A DNA stretch of 64,000 nucleotides from Neckera pumila (GCA_963969595.1 OZ018412.1:12030501-12094500); one strand, 5' to 3'. Numbered from the stretch's first letter, positions 11,270 through 23,608 are shown. Program-made: numbers and translations. The notes: generated from the letters alone by a model not told the origin.

Positions 11270-13704
11270 TTACTTCTGAAACTCGGTGACTGCAACCATG
11301 TCCACTTTGCAGACAACCTCGACTTCTCTAAACCCTGCAGCCAAGCCCAGCTTGCGGTAGTCGCTTTCAGTGCGTTCGCGGGCCCCGGACTCGATGAAGG
11401 CCATCATGCGGATGTCACCTTGCAGGGCCAAGTGATCCGCTCCTTCAAAGTTGATAATTTCGGGTACCACGTTGTCCAGCGCCATCACTTTGCCGTCGGG
11501 GGGCAACGCCTCGTAACACTTCTTTAAAATCTTCACACAACTCTCGTCATCCCAGTTGTGCAAGGTGTTCTGCAGAGAGGAGGTCGACACCACATACAAC
11601 GTCAGTCAAGTCTTTTGAACTGGCGATACTCCTTGCACCATTTTCACATTTACATCAGCTGGTTGCGCTTATTGTGCTTAAATAGACATATTCAAACTAT
11701 TATGCAGATTGCATTTCATCCACAAGCCATTGCTAAGTCAGGATTTTTCACCGCAAGCCCCCTCCCGGATTCCAAGATCATTCATTTCCTTCCTCTCTCG
11801 AAGGTGCACTGCGACAGTCTACTGAAACTGACGGTCTGTTCCACTTTAGGAATATTGAGCAAGTTCAATTAAATTGAACGTCAATTTCGAAAGTTACATT
11901 GGCGGTATTCATTGCCACATACAGCTTCACAAAGGTCTAGTTTCAGGCCACAAACTACTGAAACTAGGACAGGTCGATAGATTTTGGGTGTAGGCCACGC
12001 GTCCTGAACCACACCAAAGTAATGGAATTTCGACAAATTTACGAAATTGACGCTATTGGGATTTGGGAAGTTCCCAATTGCCCAAAATGAGATTCCCGAG
12101 CAGTCTTTCCTTATACGACTACAATAGGTCTAGAGTTAAGTTTTGCACAATTGCAAAAACCTATAGCGCGCAGTCCTTATTTTGAGGGCTTTGTGCAGAT
12201 GAATGTCCCATTTGTGGTGCCTGGAATCGCACCAATTTACCTGGATTGACGATAGTCGTGTACACTTCACGATGTCAATCAGTCGTATCAAACTTATTAT
12301 TATTGTTCATATCCCATCTCTATCAGTCAAAAAGTAATACTTCTCGTTCAAGTATTCGGTGTCTAGTCTACACACATGATTCAAACTATCTTTTATTTCC
12401 TCCTAATTCAAGAAAGTGAGAGGTGTGTGTGAATTCAGACAGACCTTCATGAAGATGGCGTCACCGTCATTGGGAACGGACTCAAACATATTCCCAGCCA
12501 CATGCTCCACTCCTGCCAGGGCTCAATCAATCGACTTCAATTCCCTTTCTCGATCATGCGTACAAATTATCTAGCTTTCACCAGCAATCGGCAGTAGAAC
12601 GCAAACTGAAGTTCCAAAACTTGTAGAATCAAGGGAGTTTTAAGAGTTTAGCATGAAGGATATGAAAACGGACTTTACAATCTCAGTTTGAATTAATCAT
12701 TTCCGCCTCCAAGCTAAGTGATATACCGTACCTTCGTTCATGAGCATGATGGCAAACTCTTAACATTACCTTCCCTTGTGTTGAACAGTGCATGCACACA
12801 GAAATCAAAGATTGATGTGCTCCAAAACTTCAATCAAAATCAAGAATTCCAAGAACTCTGACGAAATCAATGCCGATCCAGATCCAAATCCATCCATCCA
12901 TGCATCCCCGAGATTAGGATACCTACTTGGAATTGGCTTGCACGCGCCGATCACATGCGGCTGATCGAAGTTGACTGCTCGTATATGCGCATATCTCTCC
13001 GTGACCAGCTTCATCGCCGTCCCCTCACCCCCTCCCACATCCACCAGCACCTTCACCCCTTCCAACCCTTTGTACTCATCCAGCACCGCCTTCAAATAAA
13101 TTTTTGAGTATGCAGCCATCGCCTTATTAAAGGACTCATGAAACTCCGGATTCTGCTTCCCATACGCCCACACACTCAGCCCTCCATGCGCATTCGCGAA
13201 CGCAGTCACCTCCTCGTCCTCCACCGCCTCATGCAAGTGCTGCCAAGTGCAACTGTATTGCTGGTGCAATAGCAAGCTGTGCACGAAGGAGCCGTGCTCC
13301 TGGTCGTCGACGAAGAAGCGAGCGATGGGTTCCAAGGCGTAGCGACGCTCGGTGACGACGTTGGGGGACGCGGGGGGACGCTGGCCGTCTGAGGAGTTCG
13401 TGGTGGTGACGGTTTCGCGAAGGATGCGGTTGCCGCTCACCATGCGGAGGAGACGGGAGAGGTAGGAAATGTTGATGGGTTTTCCTGGGAGTGCGAGAGC
13501 CGCGATCTCGGCGGCGGTGAGCGAAGCGTTTGGGCCGGCGTGAGAGAGAGCTTCGAAGACTTGGAGGCGGGCGAGGGCGGCGACGACGCCGGGGACGCAA
13601 TCGTAGTTGGCGAGTTGGACAGCTGCGAGGCGGACGCTGTCGAGGCTGGTGGGAGGGGCCGAGGGCGCGACGTCCATACTACTGGCCTTGTTTCCGTTGT
13701 CCAT
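11270..13704 (-). CDS. COMT-like O-methyltransferase, copy 1 (three exons)
   Basis: Exons are 13704-12927, 12512-12445 and 11569-11270, with donors GTAGGT and GTCTGT and acceptors GGCAG and CTGCAG. The joined frame gives 381 residues, the usual COMT size. The family transfers a methyl group from S-adenosylmethionine to phenolic hydroxyls, as in lignin or flavonoid pathways, in the cytosol as a dimer. An N-terminal dimerisation domain (residues about 20-115) precedes the SAM site VDVGGGEG (221-228), NFDQPHVI, and VEHVAGNMFESVP in exon 2. The catalytic His is 286, but the next residue is Asn (LHNW) where the family and copy 2 have Asp. The position of the second catalytic Glu is Asp314, as in copy 2; Glu347 (RERT) is kept. 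The start is chosen because copy 2 starts identically (MDNGNKASSMDVA), though the frame is open further upstream. The substrate is unknown. Confidence 0.85.
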
Positions 13705-13932
13705 GGTGACCGTGGGGTTCAAGCTCCAAACGTTCGGCAAGCAAAGCCACTGCAAACGCCGGTGACTCACAGCCCGGGTCACAACGCGCACGCTGTACTT
13801 CAAGACGTGATTTTCAGTCACAGTTCGGGGAATGCACGAGCTAATATATCGACAAGGAATACTCCAATACACGCTCATATATTGGTGACTGAATAATGAG
13901 AAAACTTGTATTAAGAGAGAGGCAAGTGCAGG

Positions 13933-13940
13933 TATATATA
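13933..13940 (-). promoter_or_regulatory. Possible TATA box of COMT copy 1
   Basis: TATATATA lies 229 bp before the ATG on the minus strand, a plausible distance for a plant promoter with a leader of about 200 bases. There is no equivalent at the same place in copy 2, so it is unproven. Confidence 0.35.
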
Positions 13941-13983
13941 CTAGAGGATTCAGTCTAATGGGATGAATAGGGCGAGATGGATG

Positions 13984-14142
13984 CACAAGAGACTTTTTTG
14001 CGTTTCCCTCTCTCACTTTCCCCTGTGTAATCGGTAATTCATATGACTTTTGGATTGTGACACAGGGAAAAGCTAAGTCACAGGAATTACCGATTACACA
14101 AGGGGAAAAGTGAGAGAGGGAAACGCAAAAAAGTCTCTTGTG
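13984..14142. repeat. Long hairpin with 56/58-base arms upstream of COMT copy 1
   Basis: The left arm 13984-14039 begins CACAAGAGACTTTTTTGCG. The right arm 14085-14142 is its reverse complement except for two single-base length differences. The loop is 45 bases. ATG stands directly outside both ends (13981-13983 and 14143-14145), a possible 3-bp target duplication. It may be a small foldback element of recent origin, given the near-identity of the arms, and it sits just upstream of the promoter region. Confidence 0.85.
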
Positions 14143-14227
14143 ATGAACAGATAAGTTCGTCAACAACAATGCATGCAGTTCGTGCTCTCGGTTTCGATTG
14201 CTGGATTGGAATTAAGTGGGACTATTG

Positions 14228-14304
14228 AAATCAGCTAGAGCTTCGGACTACTGAAGCAGGGAGTTCGGCACTTCAAATGAATCGAGAACGGAATTTAAAT
14301 GAGT
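14228..14304 (+). repeat. Direct repeat, unit a
   Basis: About 75 bases are nearly identical to 14743-14818 (AATCAGCTAGAGCTTCGGAC to GAATCGAGAACGGAAT), and similarity continues for a further 40 bases (ATTCGGGCT...CAGTCACTTTGCA). The two copies are 515 bp apart in direct orientation upstream of COMT copy 1. Confidence 0.85.
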
Positions 14305-14742
14305 ATTCGGGCTGGCAGTCACTTTGCAGAGTGAATTTGAAGGACTTAGGTAGAGGCACTGATACCCGATCATTTGAGCGGTTTATCAGCAGATCGTGAG
14401 CAGCACTATGAGGTGGTGGAAATTTTTCCCATGTAAGAAGATAGGAATATGGGGATCGCAATTTTTCATAATTTTTTTCCCAAAATTGAAATTACTATTG
14501 AGTTTTGGGAGCCATAAAGTACTCAGAACCCATGGTCATTGTCTAGACTCTTCCAATTCTAGTACTACTTTTCCGCTCAATGCTTCTTATTTTCTAGCTC
14601 AGTACAGCAAGATATGTGTCGTAACCTTATTAGTCCCAACCTTGAACAAGAAAAAAAAAAAACATGTGTCAACTACCACTAGTTTCTGCGATAGAGGCAC
14701 TGCAACAGAACCGTGTCAAGCAGCTACCACGTACTTACTTGC

Positions 14743-14818
14743 AATCAGCTAGAGCTTCGGACTACTGAAGCAGGGAGTTCGGCACTTCAAATGAATCGAG
14801 AACGGAATGGAAATGAGT
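14743..14818 (+). repeat. Direct repeat, unit b
   Basis: This is the partner of 14228-14304. The segment just before it (14695-14735, GTGTCAAGCAGCTACCACGT) also occurs upstream of COMT copy 2 at 45192-45211, so the duplication involved COMT 5' flank DNA. Confidence 0.85.
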
Positions 14819-14876
14819 CTGTTTCAATGCATGCGAGGTGTCGAGACAAGATTCGGGCTACCAGTCACTTTGCACA

Positions 14877-14945
14877 GTGAATTTGCAAAGTGAATTTGAA
14901 GAGTAAATTTGCAGACTGAGTGAATTTACAGAGTGAATTTGAAAG
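14877..14945 (+). repeat. Degenerate short tandem repeat (GTGAATTTG...)
   Basis: GTGAATTT or TAAATTTG recurs about every 10-20 bases, five times in 69 bases. The start of the run is also present after unit a at 14335. Confidence 0.6.
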
Positions 14946-16551
14946 GATTGACTTAACCTTATTAGTCTCAACTTTGAAAAGGACAGGAAATGAATATATT
15001 CTAGACTTCCGTTGAAAATCTTGCTCCAGCCTTGGTTGAAAATACTGCACCCTACATGGTTGATATGCGTCCTGGTTGACGGACACTTATGGCTGGTGGG
15101 CTTGTATTTTGACCTTTGCAACAAAACCCTGTTTCAGAAAATAAGTGATAACTTATTCTGCCCGGCTCTTCTCTCAGGAATTCTGGATGCCTGTTCTGAA
15201 GTAGAACACCGAATGTGGAATAATCCCATAGGATTTCATTCCAGAATCATCCCATAGGATATTGTGGAATAATATCGCTGACTTGTGTGTGCTCTTGACA
15301 TTGATCGCTGACTTATGTGGTGCTGTTGACATTGGTGGCTGATTAGTTGACATTAAATAACTGACCCTTGGTCCACCGCTGGTCCTTGTTCTGGTCCTGG
15401 TCTGACCAAGGGTGACGAGGGCTGACCAGCGCTTTTTTTCTTTTCCCATTTTTTGAGAAGTGCCATAGTGGCAATATAAAATTTTGTAGTGCTGCTTCAA
15501 ATTGCAACATTCATCCATATCGGATAGAAAATATCAAAATAGCACTTATCACATGTCTATAATTTGGTTTCATCTACAATCTGGCAATTTCATCCATTTC
15601 TTTTTAATTTGAATTTTTTTAGGCAATTTCATCCAAGATTTTTGTCATTTTTTTACCATTTTTTAGCTAGATTACTTTTTCTGGTGCAATTTGGCACCAG
15701 AAAGCCAAAAAAAAAGCCCTAGGGCTAATCATAAGGTAATCTGCTCTTACACCGACCATTTATAGTTTGTCTAGTTGCACTTGAGTCTCTATATGTCGTC
15801 ACTTAAGACTTATTTGTGTTCTATAGTCCATCTGTGGCTAGGTTGTTGTTTCTTTTTTCTTTTGCAATGAAGTGACAAAATTATTTACATCCATAAAAAT
15901 GAATGAAGCTCATAATGTATGGATGAAAATCCCTTTATTCATCCAAAAGAGTGTACATTCTTCCAAAATAGAGCAATCTTATTCCAAGATTTAGTAGAGT
16001 GATTGTAAAAAACACTTCACGTTTTTGGCTCAAAAATGCAGTTTTTGGCCATTGGGTTTGGCGGTACAATGCTGTACTATCAGTACTATGTTTCCGCAAT
16101 GCCCCTGCAAATCCCAACTGTCGATTCAAGGCGTTTGTAGATCTCAATCGTCGATTCAATATTATGAAATATTATAGATTGCTGCAAAGTATTACTGAAG
16201 CCACTGGAAGCAAAAAATAGCAGAAAAAAGGTATGTGCACCTTTTTATTTTTAATAATTCAAAAAAAATAAAAAAATAAAAACAAAAAAAAGTCTTTTGC
16301 TAGAAAAGATTGCGCTTACATTGCACCAAAAAATTGATGTAAGAAAATTTTTCCCTCTTCGTAACCTTTGCGCAAAGGAAGTTCACTTTGATCCCATGTG
16401 GGCAACTGACATGTTGCTATTTTCATAATAATGCATTGTCATTCCTTATATTGTTAGTAGACTTCTAACATGTTGAATTTGTGGCTTCAAGTTTGCTTTT
16501 TTGAACAAAAAATAGGACTAAAACCCCCCAAAATGGCCAAAGTAGACACCC
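14946..16551. other. No gene recognised; mixed low-complexity DNA
   Basis: Small features are CCCATAGGAT twice near 15227-15260, a GGTCC/GACC-rich stretch at 15360-15430, GGTGCAATTTGGCACC near 15692, and a repeated GTCGATTCAA near 16120-16155. None supports a gene. Confidence 0.35.
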
Positions 16552-16909
16552 CATTAGAGGAAATTTCAGGCCTTCGGAGGGCTACTCCACAGCCCTCCAA
16601 AGTCCTTTGAAATTTGCTTTTTTTTTGCTCAAAAAATCGTTTTTTTTCCTATTTCCGCATAGGAATGGCATAGGAATCCAAAATTCTAAATAAAGATTTA
16701 TAAAAAGAAAAAAAAAATATTAATAATAATCTTAAAAAAGTATTTAAAAATAAATAAATAAATAAAAAATCTGCAAAATTTGACTGCTCCGGCGAGCAGT
16801 CAGAGACTATGCTCACCAAGAGCAATTTTGAATTTGACAGGCCATGCAAAGAATAGCATGGCATGTCAACTTCGAACGGCCCTCCAAGAGGCTAAATTTA
16901 TTTCTAATG
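16552..16909. mobile_element. D element, copy 3
   Basis: The left end CATTAGAGGAAATTTCAGG and the right end GCTAAATTTATTTCTAATG are inverted. GGCCTTCGGAGGGCT and CGGCCCTCCAAGAGG lie just inside. It is 358 bp, non-coding, with an A/T-rich core and CGGCGAGCAGTCAG near 16790. Confidence 0.65.
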
Positions 16910-18552
16910 AATCAAGGGCAGTTTTAAAATAGTAAACTAACTTTAAAAATTTGAAAAAATTACTCCATGTCTGCAACTACCATATGTACCTTTCTTCCAA
17001 ATTTCACACCAAATGGACAAAAGATGCAAAAGTTATGAGCAAAAAATCACATGTCCAAGGACAAGGGGACAAAAATAGGACAAGTGTTTCTTGTAATCAC
17101 CCAGTAGCAAATTTAACAAATATTTGTTCAGAAAAAAAATTGTAGTGTTTTAGCTAAAATTTGCTCAAAAAACACACATGGGTAAAGCTTCATAGATAAC
17201 ATCCATTTCGTTAAAATAGTGGTGTTCCAATAGTTTGGCACATTTAAACCGTGTAAGGATTGACCCTTGCCTTTTGAGTTGTAGCTTCATTGTCTACTAT
17301 CTATTTGGTGTCATTTTCTAATTAGATATGAATGAAAAATTTTATATTATTAATGAAATCACATGTCTACAAAAAGTTGAATATTTTTCAACCTTTTTTA
17401 GAAAATTTGAAATTATTGTGAATGGTTTAAGAAAAAAAATGAAGAATATTCATATCAAATACAAAATAGACCCAAAAAGTCTGAAATTTTATTATAGATG
17501 TTAGTATAATAATAAGGTTAGAATCCATGATTTACTATACTCACTTTGTAGTAGTAGAGTATAGTTGAAAGTTTGATATATTTCATTCAATTCAAGAAGT
17601 TACTAAGACATGCATACGAGTATTATACTCATTACCGTGCATATTCTGTAGGTTTAAAGTTCATATTGCTATAAAATATTGAAATTTAAGATTAGAAATT
17701 TCTTATTGGAGTAGAAAGTTGCCTTGGATAAGCTTCATTTCATTAGTAGCTCATATTTGCTTGTTCATTTAGATAATTATAGGGGGTTTTAAGCTATGCA
17801 TTATAAGCTTTGGACTCAAATTCCCAAAATGCCACTTTTATGGCTAAAATTCACATCAAGAAAAATAGCAAGAAATGGCCCAAATACACTACAAGGGAGA
17901 TCCATCAATTAAACATCTTCTTTTTTAGAAAAGTCCATCAAATCATAATGGCAAACTTTGCAATACTATTCACTGAAAGTGTACTCAGATACCCTCCAAA
18001 TAAATAAACTGAATGAAAAAACATTGCTCTCCATTCTCTAGTTTCAACTAAAGTCATCCATCGGACACTTAAGGTATATCCACACTTGGAATTTAGTAAG
18101 TTTGTGATTAAAAGATAATACCTTTGAACAAAGACAGGAAGACCTGCTTTTATGGAAGCACTTAAAGTAGTATGCTCTTAAAGCGACCATTTAAGCCTAC
18201 CTAACTCATCATTGATAGTAGAACATACATCAAGCAACATGTCAGTCCTTCTTAGATAGGGGTCACAATTAGAACACGGTTGGTTTTAGGTGTAGTTACC
18301 TAATATTGAGTTGGTTTGGGAAAAATTGAGGCATCACAAGTCATCCAGCATTCAGATGTGCAAAACAACTCCTTGTGCAAATTGAAAAGATTTGGAAGCA
18401 GTGTGCGTTGAGTATTACCCAAAAATCAAGAAATTAATGCCAGCAATTCCTTGCCCATGTACATTGTGAGAATAAATGCAAGCTAATGACTATTGTAGGT
18501 TCTCAAACAATAATAGAGCTACTTCTCAACAAAGACTGTTACACGCTCTTAC
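16910..18552. other. No gene seen, AT-rich
   Basis: I see only scattered short ORFs without family motifs and no repeat shared with other parts of the window. Confidence 0.35.
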
Positions 18553-18868
18553 TTAACCCTTAAAGGACCGTTGTCCCTTCGGGGACAAATGCAATTTCGG
18601 GCAGGTACCTTTGGGTTAAATTTTTGCCTTGATTTTTTGAAACTTTTCTTGAAGATAGAAAAACTAAAAAGCTTTGTAGGAATATTATTATTTTTTCAAT
18701 TGGTGTCTGGAAACAAAAGTTATGGCCAAATAAGCTCAAAACAGGGAGAGGGGGCAACAATTTTTTTTTGCAAAATTTGCAAATTTTTTTATTGAATTTT
18801 TTTTCTCTTAAATTATATTTTTGTCTATCTGGAAAGCTTTGATTCATTCTACTTGGATTTATTATGAG
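18553..18868 (-). mobile_element. P element fragment P1 (one TTAA end)
   Basis: TTAACCCTTAAAGGACC is followed by GTTGTCCCTTCGGGGACAA and a stretch matching, in reverse, the right half of the complete element at 21153-21735 (GGCATAACTTTTG and AATCAAAGCTT motifs). The other half is missing, and G2 starts about 90 bp further on. Confidence 0.65.
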
Positions 18869-18960
18869 ATCAATAACAAATCATTTTTTTAATATTAAAA
18901 ACAATAAAAAAAAACATTTTTCAATCAAAAATCTGACGGGGCGCACCAACTGACTGCTCC

Positions 18961-20612
18961 ATTACATTCAGTAGCCTTCAAAGAGGTTGCTTTTCCCTCC
19001 CTAGAGTCCTCATCCACAAAATTCATCCTCAAAAAATTAATGTAAGCTTAGGCACCAAGATAGTGGTAGTACACTATGTTTTGTTTCATTTTCTTTGTTA
19101 ATTTTAGGACCACATACAAATCATTAAATATTTGTAGAAAAAGATGTTGGCAAAGAATCCAATGAATAATGCATTACAACCATTTGTCATCAATAACATA
19201 TTTTGGGTTTTCAAATGAAAAGACAACTCTACATATACACATGGGGTGGTAGGAGGTAGAACAACCCATGTGGGATAAATAAATTTGAATTTGTAGTTTC
19301 TCAAGCACTCATAGTTAAGTCAAAAACAAAGTATTGTGTTAAAAATAGAATTTTAGACCTCATTTAGGCATAGTGAAATAACTTTTCTCAAAACACTTTG
19401 AACTAAAAAAAGTTTTTAAATGAACATAAGATTCACCTCCAAAAATCCGTTTGGCATTTTGAATCTCCAATCAAAAGTTATAGACAAATTTGAGAGAGGG
19501 GTGGGAATGAATATTTTCTTTAACATTTTTAAAAATCCTCTCTCTAGATTTGTCTATAACTTTTGATTGGAGATTCAAAATGCCAAACGGATTTGTGGAG
19601 ATGAATCTTATGTTCATTTAAAAACTTTTTTTAGTTCAAAGTGTTTTGAGAAAAGTTATTTTACTATGCCTAAATGAGGTCTAAAATTCTACTTTTAATA
19701 CAATTCTTTGTTTTTGACTTAACTATGAGTGCTTGAGAAACTACAAATTCAAATTTATTTATCCCACATGGATTGTTCTACCTTCTACCACCCCATGTGT
19801 ACATATAGAATTGTCTTTTCAATTGAAAACACAAAACATGAATGACAAACATATCAAAGTGATGTAAGGTAAATGACCCCATTGCGGTCAAATGACCCAT
19901 GATGGACACCTAATGACTCCATTGTGGTTTTTTAGACCACAATCAATGCCTTACATGGTAGTTATGGAGTAATTAGTGACCTCAATAGGTACTTCCAACT
20001 TTTCAGTATAGAATTCTTTGTAAAAGTTGACTTCTTAGGTCTTCCATTTTTGAAAATGTTGTGACTACATTGGGTAGGAAGATGACCATATTGGATTCAG
20101 ATTTTGTTGGTCATGAAGTAGCCTACAGACTCCTATGGGCTGATCACTTCAAAAATTCAGAACTAATTCATACTTAGTCCAAAAAATATAATTTCAAATG
20201 CTCTCACCGTCTCTCACACTTATCTTTGTGTGGGAAAAAATTTGAAAAATTTCAGCAATGGCATGTAGGCACACTCCTAATTCTGACCGCAATGGGGTCT
20301 TTTACCTTAACTCAAGAATTGAGATAATTGATTTGTATAAATCGATTGCCATTTTGAATAAGTTTGCTATTTTATTTATAGATTTAATTCAAAGTCCTTA
20401 ATTTGTTGTTAATACCAATGTGCATCTACGACCTTGTAATTGACTCAGGCCCCTTCCTGGATTCTGACAAGTTTTGCCAAGTGTCTTTGCAGTTATTTAT
20501 TTGGTGTGGAATATATCACACCATTTCATCTCTTGGATGAAATGATGTGGTATATTCCACATCATTCTGTCTAGGGAAGGTAGTCGCAGTGACTGCTACT
20601 AAATGTTATGTC
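18961..20612. mobile_element. G element, copy 2
   Basis: The ends ACATTCAGTAGCC (18964) and GCTACTAAATGTTATG (20595-20610) are inverted repeats. It has the foldback core F2 at 19222-19810 and the GTGGTATATTCCACATCATT block near 20505-20575. At 1.65 kb it is the most complete copy here. It carries an extra internal block (about 19860-20300, with repeated 'AATGAC/TGACC' phrases) not seen in G1. Confidence 0.65.
19222..19810. repeat. Foldback core F2
   Basis: The arms of about 290 bp meet near 19516. CATGGGGTGGTAGGAGGTAG at the left mirrors CTACCACCCCATGTG at the right, and the central GAGAGAGG/CCTCTCTC closes the stem. The arms are highly similar by eye. Confidence 0.9.
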
Positions 20613-21152
20613 ACCATACAAATTTTCCGACTACTAAATAATTTTGATTGATATTTCCTGTCAATGCATATTTTCATGCAAGAAAGTGTCCCTCTCATGA
20701 TCTAAACTTTTCTCTAATGTTTTACTTTTAGATACTCTTGCCAGATCTCTTAGAAAAGACGCATTCTTATCTCTGTACCATCGCTCTTATGAGCCTGCCA
20801 TGGCAGATGCGTACTAGGCTTGATAGTTACAAAAGAACAGAAGTGTGAATAGTTGAATTCTTATGTAGTTATAAATAATTCAAAGACCGGAAGATAAAGA
20901 CAAGTGTAGTAGACATACCTTAAGTGTTTGCAGCAGCAATACAGACAAGTGGGGTTAAGAATAGGCCAGTGTTTTAAACATGAATCTACAGGATTCAAGC
21001 AAATAAGTGTCTCTTCCTTGTCATACTCGGCCATGAGAATCAACACCCCGGTAGCACATTGATTACACCAATTTGTTTTGAATAAACGACCTAACATTTG
21101 TACCAAGCACACAATGGCTTCTATTGTGTCGCAATCACGACTCCAAAGTTCA
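20613..21152. other. No gene seen
   Basis: The 83-residue minus-strand ORF at 20861-21112 has no recognisable motif. No repeat is seen. Confidence 0.35.
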
Positions 21153-21735
21153 TTAACCCCTAAAGTCCCAAGGCCATTTTTCAGTCAAAAATCACTCAAA
21201 ACTGCTACTTTTGTTGCGTTCATCTAAAAGATGAGAAAAAATATTTTTTTTAGAAAATAACCGTAGGATCTTATACTACACTTTTTACAGATCATGTAGT
21301 AAAAATTTTGTGATGTTTGACCGTACGGATTGAAAGATATCAGCATTCAAAGTGAAAGAAAAAGTTTTTTTCAAGAAGATGCTCTCATTGCCCGAAAAAC
21401 AAGATTGTCCATAACTTTCTCATAAAAAGTCCAAATGAAATGAATCAAAGCTTCCCAAATAGGCAAAAATATAATCTATAAGGAAATAAAATAAAATAGA
21501 TAAAATAAAATTTTTTGCAAAATTTTTTTGCTGCCCCTTCTCCCCTGTTTTGAGCTTATTTGGGCATAACTTTTGCTCCCGGGCACCGATTGAAATAAAA
21601 ATTACATTCCCAAAAGCTACTAAGTTTTTCTATCTTATGGGAAAGTTTCAGAAGTTTCATTAAAAATTGAGCTCATAGGAACCTGCCCAAAATCCATTTT
21701 GTCCCCCGTAGGGACAATGGGACTTTAGGGGTTAA
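21153..21735. mobile_element. P element P2, complete, 583 bp
   Basis: TTAA + CCCCTAAAGTCCCA at the left and its exact complement + TTAA at the right give an inverted repeat of 18 bases including TTAA. GGGACAATGGGAC adjoins the right end. It is non-coding. The TTAA at both sides fits a piggyBac-type target duplication. Confidence 0.85.
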
Positions 21736-22250
21736 CTCCTAAACTTCTTTGACTATGTTTCACCCAAAAACACTCAAAATGGACCCTTTTGATAGCAAAG
21801 GCCCCCTCAAAATTGAAAATTGAAATCTTGTTGCATCCAAGTGTAAGATCTAGTATTAGACTACTTTATTATATTGTAGTGAGGAAATGAGACGTTTTGA
21901 CCTCACAGATTGCAAGATTGTAGCATTTGAAGTTGAAAAAATTTCTTGCAGGGGCATCCAAATTCTGGGAAGCTTTGGTAGGGGGAGGCTTTTGCACAAA
22001 TTCATTCACTTTTTTGCTTGAACTTTTTTGGCTCTCTTTTTATGACAAATTTTTCCACATGTTCAAAAAAATTCATAACAATTCAAATTGGGGAACATGT
22101 ACCAAAAAATTCTAGTAGAGAACTAGCTTCAAGAAAAATCTCGTATAAAGCTTTTTTTCAACAATTTATGGCTTGCACATACATTACCTTCTTCAAACTA
22201 TAAACGGTGAAGTTCTAGATTTCATCTAGTCTTTATAAAAACCAAAAAAA
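21732..22250 (+). mobile_element. P element fragment P2b sharing the TTAA of P2
   Basis: TTAACTCCTAAACTTCTTTGAC resembles the left end of the 925-bp subfamily at 33596 and 58791. CAAAAACACTCAAAATGGACC and GACCTCACAGATTGCAAG are internal matches. No right terminal repeat is present. Its left TTAA is the right TTAA of P2. Confidence 0.5.
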
Positions 22251-22334
22251 AAAAAAAAGGAAATTGGCCAAACATGTGGTTTTGGCAAGCTTGATGAATC
22301 CATTTTGTTAACCTCCAAAGTCCCAAGGCATTTC

Positions 22335-23608
22335 CATTAGAGAACTTCTCAGCCCTCTGGAGGGCCGCTCCAGAGCAGCTAAAAGCACCCCACGATTACG
22401 TTTAACTTTGCTTAATGATTTGTTTTTCCCCTATAGTCGATCATCTGAAGTCACAATGTCCGATGACTGTCAGTGGTTTGAAATCCAAGTACCAGTAGTT
22501 AAATAATTAGGGTTCAAGGCTTGTAATACAACTTAACCCTAATAATTGCATACCTTGTTCTAATCAAGTTATGAATAAAAAGCAAATGTCAAAAATAGTC
22601 CAAGGACATCTACCATCAAGGGTTTTTTAGTGGCATCATAATAGACTTAATTCATTGACAATTGGTGAGAAAGAAGGGTGAAGAGGTTATTTTTATAGGG
22701 TTACCAATTGTCCATGGTGAATCTTCAAAGGGTATGGGTTATTTAGAAGAGAGACCACTCATTGTCAAATGCAGGAATTGTGTTAAAACTAGAATTTTAG
22801 ACCTCATTTAGGCATAGTAGAATGAATTTTTTCAAAAGATTTGAACTAAATAAAGTTGTAAATTCAAGCTAATGTTCATCTCCAAAAATCCGTTTGAGGT
22901 TTTAAGTATCCAGTAAAAAGTTATAAACAAATTTCTAAAAAGGGTTGAAAGGGAGATTTTCTTTGACATTTTAAAATACCTTCTCCTAATTTTAACTAGA
23001 ACTTTTTATTGAAGGTTCTAAACCTCAAACAGATTTTTGGAGATGAAAACTAGCTTGATAATCCAACTTTCTTTGGTTCAAAGTTTTTCAAAAAAATTCA
23101 TTCTACTATGCCTAAATGAGGTCTAAAATTCTAGTTTTAACACAATTATTACTTTAAATTGAACTATGAGCGGTTGAGAAACTACAATTCTAAATTATAT
23201 ATCCCACATGGATTGTTCTACCTCCTACCACCCCATGTATACATAGGGATCTTCTCTTCTCATCTTCAAACACCTTAAACTTAGTGGCTTTAGATTGAAG
23301 CTAGTTGGAAATGTAAGTTCTCAAATTTTTTAGCAACTAGCTTGAAAACCCTCTTCATATTTCTTAATTTCATTGAATTTGATTAAATTCCCAATTAATA
23401 ACACTGTATGCTCACGCAGTTGAACAATAAACAGACTTCTACTACACCTCATTATTAGAGTCCTAATCTCGGTCCTAATGTCTTTTGCAAAATTCACACA
23501 CTCTGACAATGCCCTGTGGCTATATGCTCCTACTAAATCTCATGCAATTAATAGACTGGTTTAGTCACTGTGGAGTGGCCCTCTGGAAGGCTGAGAATTT
23601 TTCTAATG
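22335..23608. mobile_element. D element D4, inside P3 and carrying foldback F3
   Basis: The left end CATTAGAGAACTTCTCAGCC and the right end GGCTGAGAATTTTTCTAATG are inverted, with GCCCTCTGGAGGGC inside. It is 1,274 bp, much longer than other D copies because a foldback unit occupies 22770-23245. Confidence 0.7.
22770..23245. repeat. Foldback core F3
   Basis: The arms contain CCTCATTTAGGCATAGTAGAATGAA and its inverse and meet near 22975. The outer CATGGGGTGG part is present only on the right side (CCTACCACCCCATGTATAC), so the left arm is shortened. Confidence 0.75.

Noticed and set aside
13229..13600. Arg/Pro-rich minus-strand ORF of 123 residues (also 44502-44879 and plus-strand ORFs at 13540 and 44748)
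   Set aside because: These overlap COMT exon 1 in other frames or on the other strand; the exon's GC-rich codons keep them open.
14228..14818. Pair of LTRs of a small retroelement
   Set aside because: The repeats are only 75-115 bp, lack TG...CA ends, and the DNA between has no primer site or purine tract.
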